From: Streptomyces inhibens
GTDB lineage: Bacteria; Actinomycetota; Actinomycetes; Streptomycetales; Streptomycetaceae
Direction of reading: 5' to 3'
DNA length: 39,477 nt
NCBI RefSeq assembly: GCF_003389455.1
Contig: NZ_QUAC01000125.1
Coordinates: forward strand, 21,874 to 61,350
Notes under the pieces: generated by a model
Told to the model about the DNA's origin: nothing
The model's input: only the letters and a program-made list of their open reading frames with translations
Databases searched by the model: none
Translations under genes and position numbers: made by a program
In this document: positions 38,801 to 39,477 of the stretch, in pieces
Layout: each line of letters opens with the position of its first letter
How positions within the stretch are numbered: position 1 is the first letter of the stretch

Positions 38801-39477
38801 CGGCCCACTGCTCCAGCGCGGAGGCGGTCGGATGCAGGACGGGCAGCGCCAGGACGCCGTCCGCCTCCGGGTCGGGCTCGCCGCTGAGCGCATCGCAGAC
38901 GAGGAGCCGCCCGACGGCGTCGAACTCGCCCGGTGCGGTGAGCAACCGGGGCCGTGCGTCCAGGGCGGTGCCCCGCCACAGCCGCCGGGGCAGCGGGTTG
39001 AGTACGGCCATCGGGCCGCAGCGGCCCCATGCGGTCAGGGCCCGGACTGCCTGCGGGGCGCGCCAACCTGGGCTCGTACCGTCGGTGAGCAGGAAGGTCA
39101 CCGCCGCGCACGCGGCCGGCCGGCGCCGCGCCGGGCCGCTCGGGTCCCGGGGGTCGATCGTATGGACCTGGACGGAGCGGAAGACGGTGCTCCGGGTGAG
39201 GAGTGCGCGCAGCTCAGCGGCCAGCGGCCCCCACACCTGCATGGACGGCGAGCAGTCCACCAACAGCACGGCCGACCAGCGCCGTTCCTGGTCCGGGCGG
39301 GAGACGACGTCGAGAAAGCCGGTCTCGGCGGCGATCCGGACGGTGGCCTCGATGTCGGTGACGGTGCGCTGCGGGTGGTCCCGGGACCGGCGCAGCGGGC
39401 GCAGCGCCCGGCCCAGCTGCTGGGCGTCGGGCAGCGCGCGCCCGCCGGGGACCCGCGCGGGCCGGACACGGTCGGCG
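35808..39477 (-). CDS. SAV_2336-type vWA-like / NB-ARC / TPR protein, 5' end cut by window
   Basis: Large STAND-type protein. About 1222 residues visible, from an open 5' edge to TAG 35808-35810. Order: LPDAQQLGRALRPLRRSR and an FLDVV-ERRW linker; a vWA-like domain with LLVDCSPSMQVW at visible residues 71-82 and FLLTDG at about 128; an adaptor region; a P-loop NTPase (NB-ARC type) with Walker A HGPAGVGKTALALRVA at about residues 498-513, Walker B RRVLIVLDGAS, and an arginine sensor AVLITGRRRP; then tetratricopeptide repeats from about 780 to 1080 (ARVALAEAYITMGKFTEAEPEARRADRL and repeats) and a C-terminal tail. The combination suggests a ligand-sensing signalling or conflict protein. Effector function unknown. 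Confidence 0.85.
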   Translation of the reverse strand, partial: ADRVRPARVPGGRALPDAQQLGRALRPLRRSRDHPQRTVTDIEATVRIAAETGFLDVVSRPDQERRWSAVLLVDCSPSMQVWGPLAAELRALLTRSTVFRSVQVHTIDPRDPSGPARRRPAACAAVTFLLTDGTSPGWRAPQAVRALTAWGRCGPMAVLNPLPRRLWRGTALDARPRLLTAPGEFDAVGRLLVCDALSGEPDPEADGVLALPVLHPTASALEQWAGLLTRPGVPHLIETALLDEAPLPVLPRQPHGTAEELLTHFRGAFSPESYRLAVRLSAIRPLTTPLMQLVRAATMRDAGPTHVAEILLGGLLERTDQERDAAAALTLDRALGAPPPGQPVQPVYDFRPGVRELLFSGLGAEQAVEVVEAVGRSLEPYMGRLPDFPVLMGDEEGELRLHASARAFAVLASPVLERMGGVVPERLDGVVPGQRTGSPDGAGAEVYRPLAQDREPEPAPVALPPAPEHFFGRTKEIARLVEALTRTDGDSPPCWAVHGPAGVGKTALALRVAHEAAEHFPDGQLFVDLSDSGPERLALCRTLLAERRVLIVLDGASDAAETLTSVLPGPTGTPAARGGAVLITGRRRPQHRSLTGALALDRLTAAEAHHALPRGSLLQWLDAQLTPPARRAFRLLAVPEADLSSAVISFGAAGALLDTTADRTRSSLDELQAAGVLRRTAPDRCHYAGELRALARETAVQELPEAQHDEALSRLLDFSLALGRQVHERRYPGERWRNDLTRVASSALPRTGLPKMKDSTSALAAWADETPQLLALVRQIAVRSPRHVRRAADLLLLAQVTADSGALSAAYEPAARAVAERAAMADDDRAEGRARVALAEAYITMGKFTEAEPEARRADRLAGRSGDPLTGFRAPYARAVIALHQGRHDEAERHLTAVWERCRTRNDQLGEAAVLGALARVWAATGSSNDAVLFAERSVGIHRRTGGGSPRLAHGLYALSEALSSAGRHADALRELFQALPLFEEDRQHLWAGRTRCRMAEAMVALIRPSEAAAAAEDAAKRLLVPGGERWRADALVALGHAETALGRKQGARAHWREALAVYEAFDAPEARGVRALLRDKTGPSSAGSRGPGVSRTADTASTGTVLRDLTAAVRTLHDRLRLQPAVGQPDHRTAEPSADPAAGPVAPRGTLEALEILGAVEAELAGRVAEFARTGRPPRADLTRLRSSLETVTSHEALREPTPGAADAAVTVRDLSRRLTR

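Overview
High-GC actinobacterial chromosome, almost certainly a Streptomyces. The grounds are strong G/C third-position bias, many GTG starts, twin-arginine secreted enzymes, a DasR-type site at a chitinase gene, two WhiJ/AbaA-type regulator cassettes (XRE-DUF5753 plus DUF397), an RmdB-type GGDEF-EAL protein, and the core neighbourhood cysteine desulfurase / mnmA / MetE-like / ligA / rmdB / gatCAB. From memory, this neighbourhood is also contiguous in S. coelicolor. No rRNA, tRNA, CRISPR array or insertion sequence was recognised.

Layout. 1-2128: truncated MMPL exporter. 2351-6433: divergently transcribed secreted phospholipase C and GH18 chitinase, with a DasR-like (dre) palindrome between them. 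6418-8052: anti-sigma-like ATPase facing an XRE regulator and a DUF397 partner across a long inverted repeat. 8062-11747: dimethylformamidase-like Tat lipoprotein, COG4705 membrane protein and F420-type oxidoreductase, with two perfect palindromes in the divergent promoter region. 11969-21487: a minus-strand housekeeping run, in transcription order MetE-like, ligA, rmdB, a small acidic open frame, gatC, gatA, a small membrane protein and gatB. 21548-26543: MFS exporter with its MarR regulator, an SDR, a LOG-family protein and gdhA. 27078-31799: an accessory stretch with a secreted peptidoglycan-binding protein, a VC0807-type membrane protein, a second XRE/DUF397 cassette, a wHTH protein carrying compensating frameshifts, and a DUF6247/toxin-like pair. 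31824-34976: mnmA, amidase and cysteine desulfurase. The desulfurase and MnmA are the sulfur donor and thiolase for tRNA 2-thiouridine. 35062-35818: a YefM/RelE-type toxin-antitoxin operon under a perfect 26-bp palindrome, abutting the surviving C-terminal third of an alpha/beta hydrolase. 35808-39477: most of a large SAV_2336-type vWA-like/NB-ARC/TPR protein that runs off the window.

Themes. Four short tandem-repeat tracts (21, 12, 15 and 19 nt units) lie within 11 kb (22.9-33.8 kb), three of them between genes and one coding. Several promoter regions carry perfect palindromes with no published site that I can name. The most useful second looks are the TA operator/truncated hydrolase junction, the compensated frameshift gene at 30.2 kb, the acidic open frame between rmdB and gatC, the two WhiJ/DUF397 cassettes and the STAND-like protein at the right end. 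Starts were chosen by ribosome-binding sites, overlaps and family N-termini. Family assignments are from recognition of the protein sequence, not from a database search.
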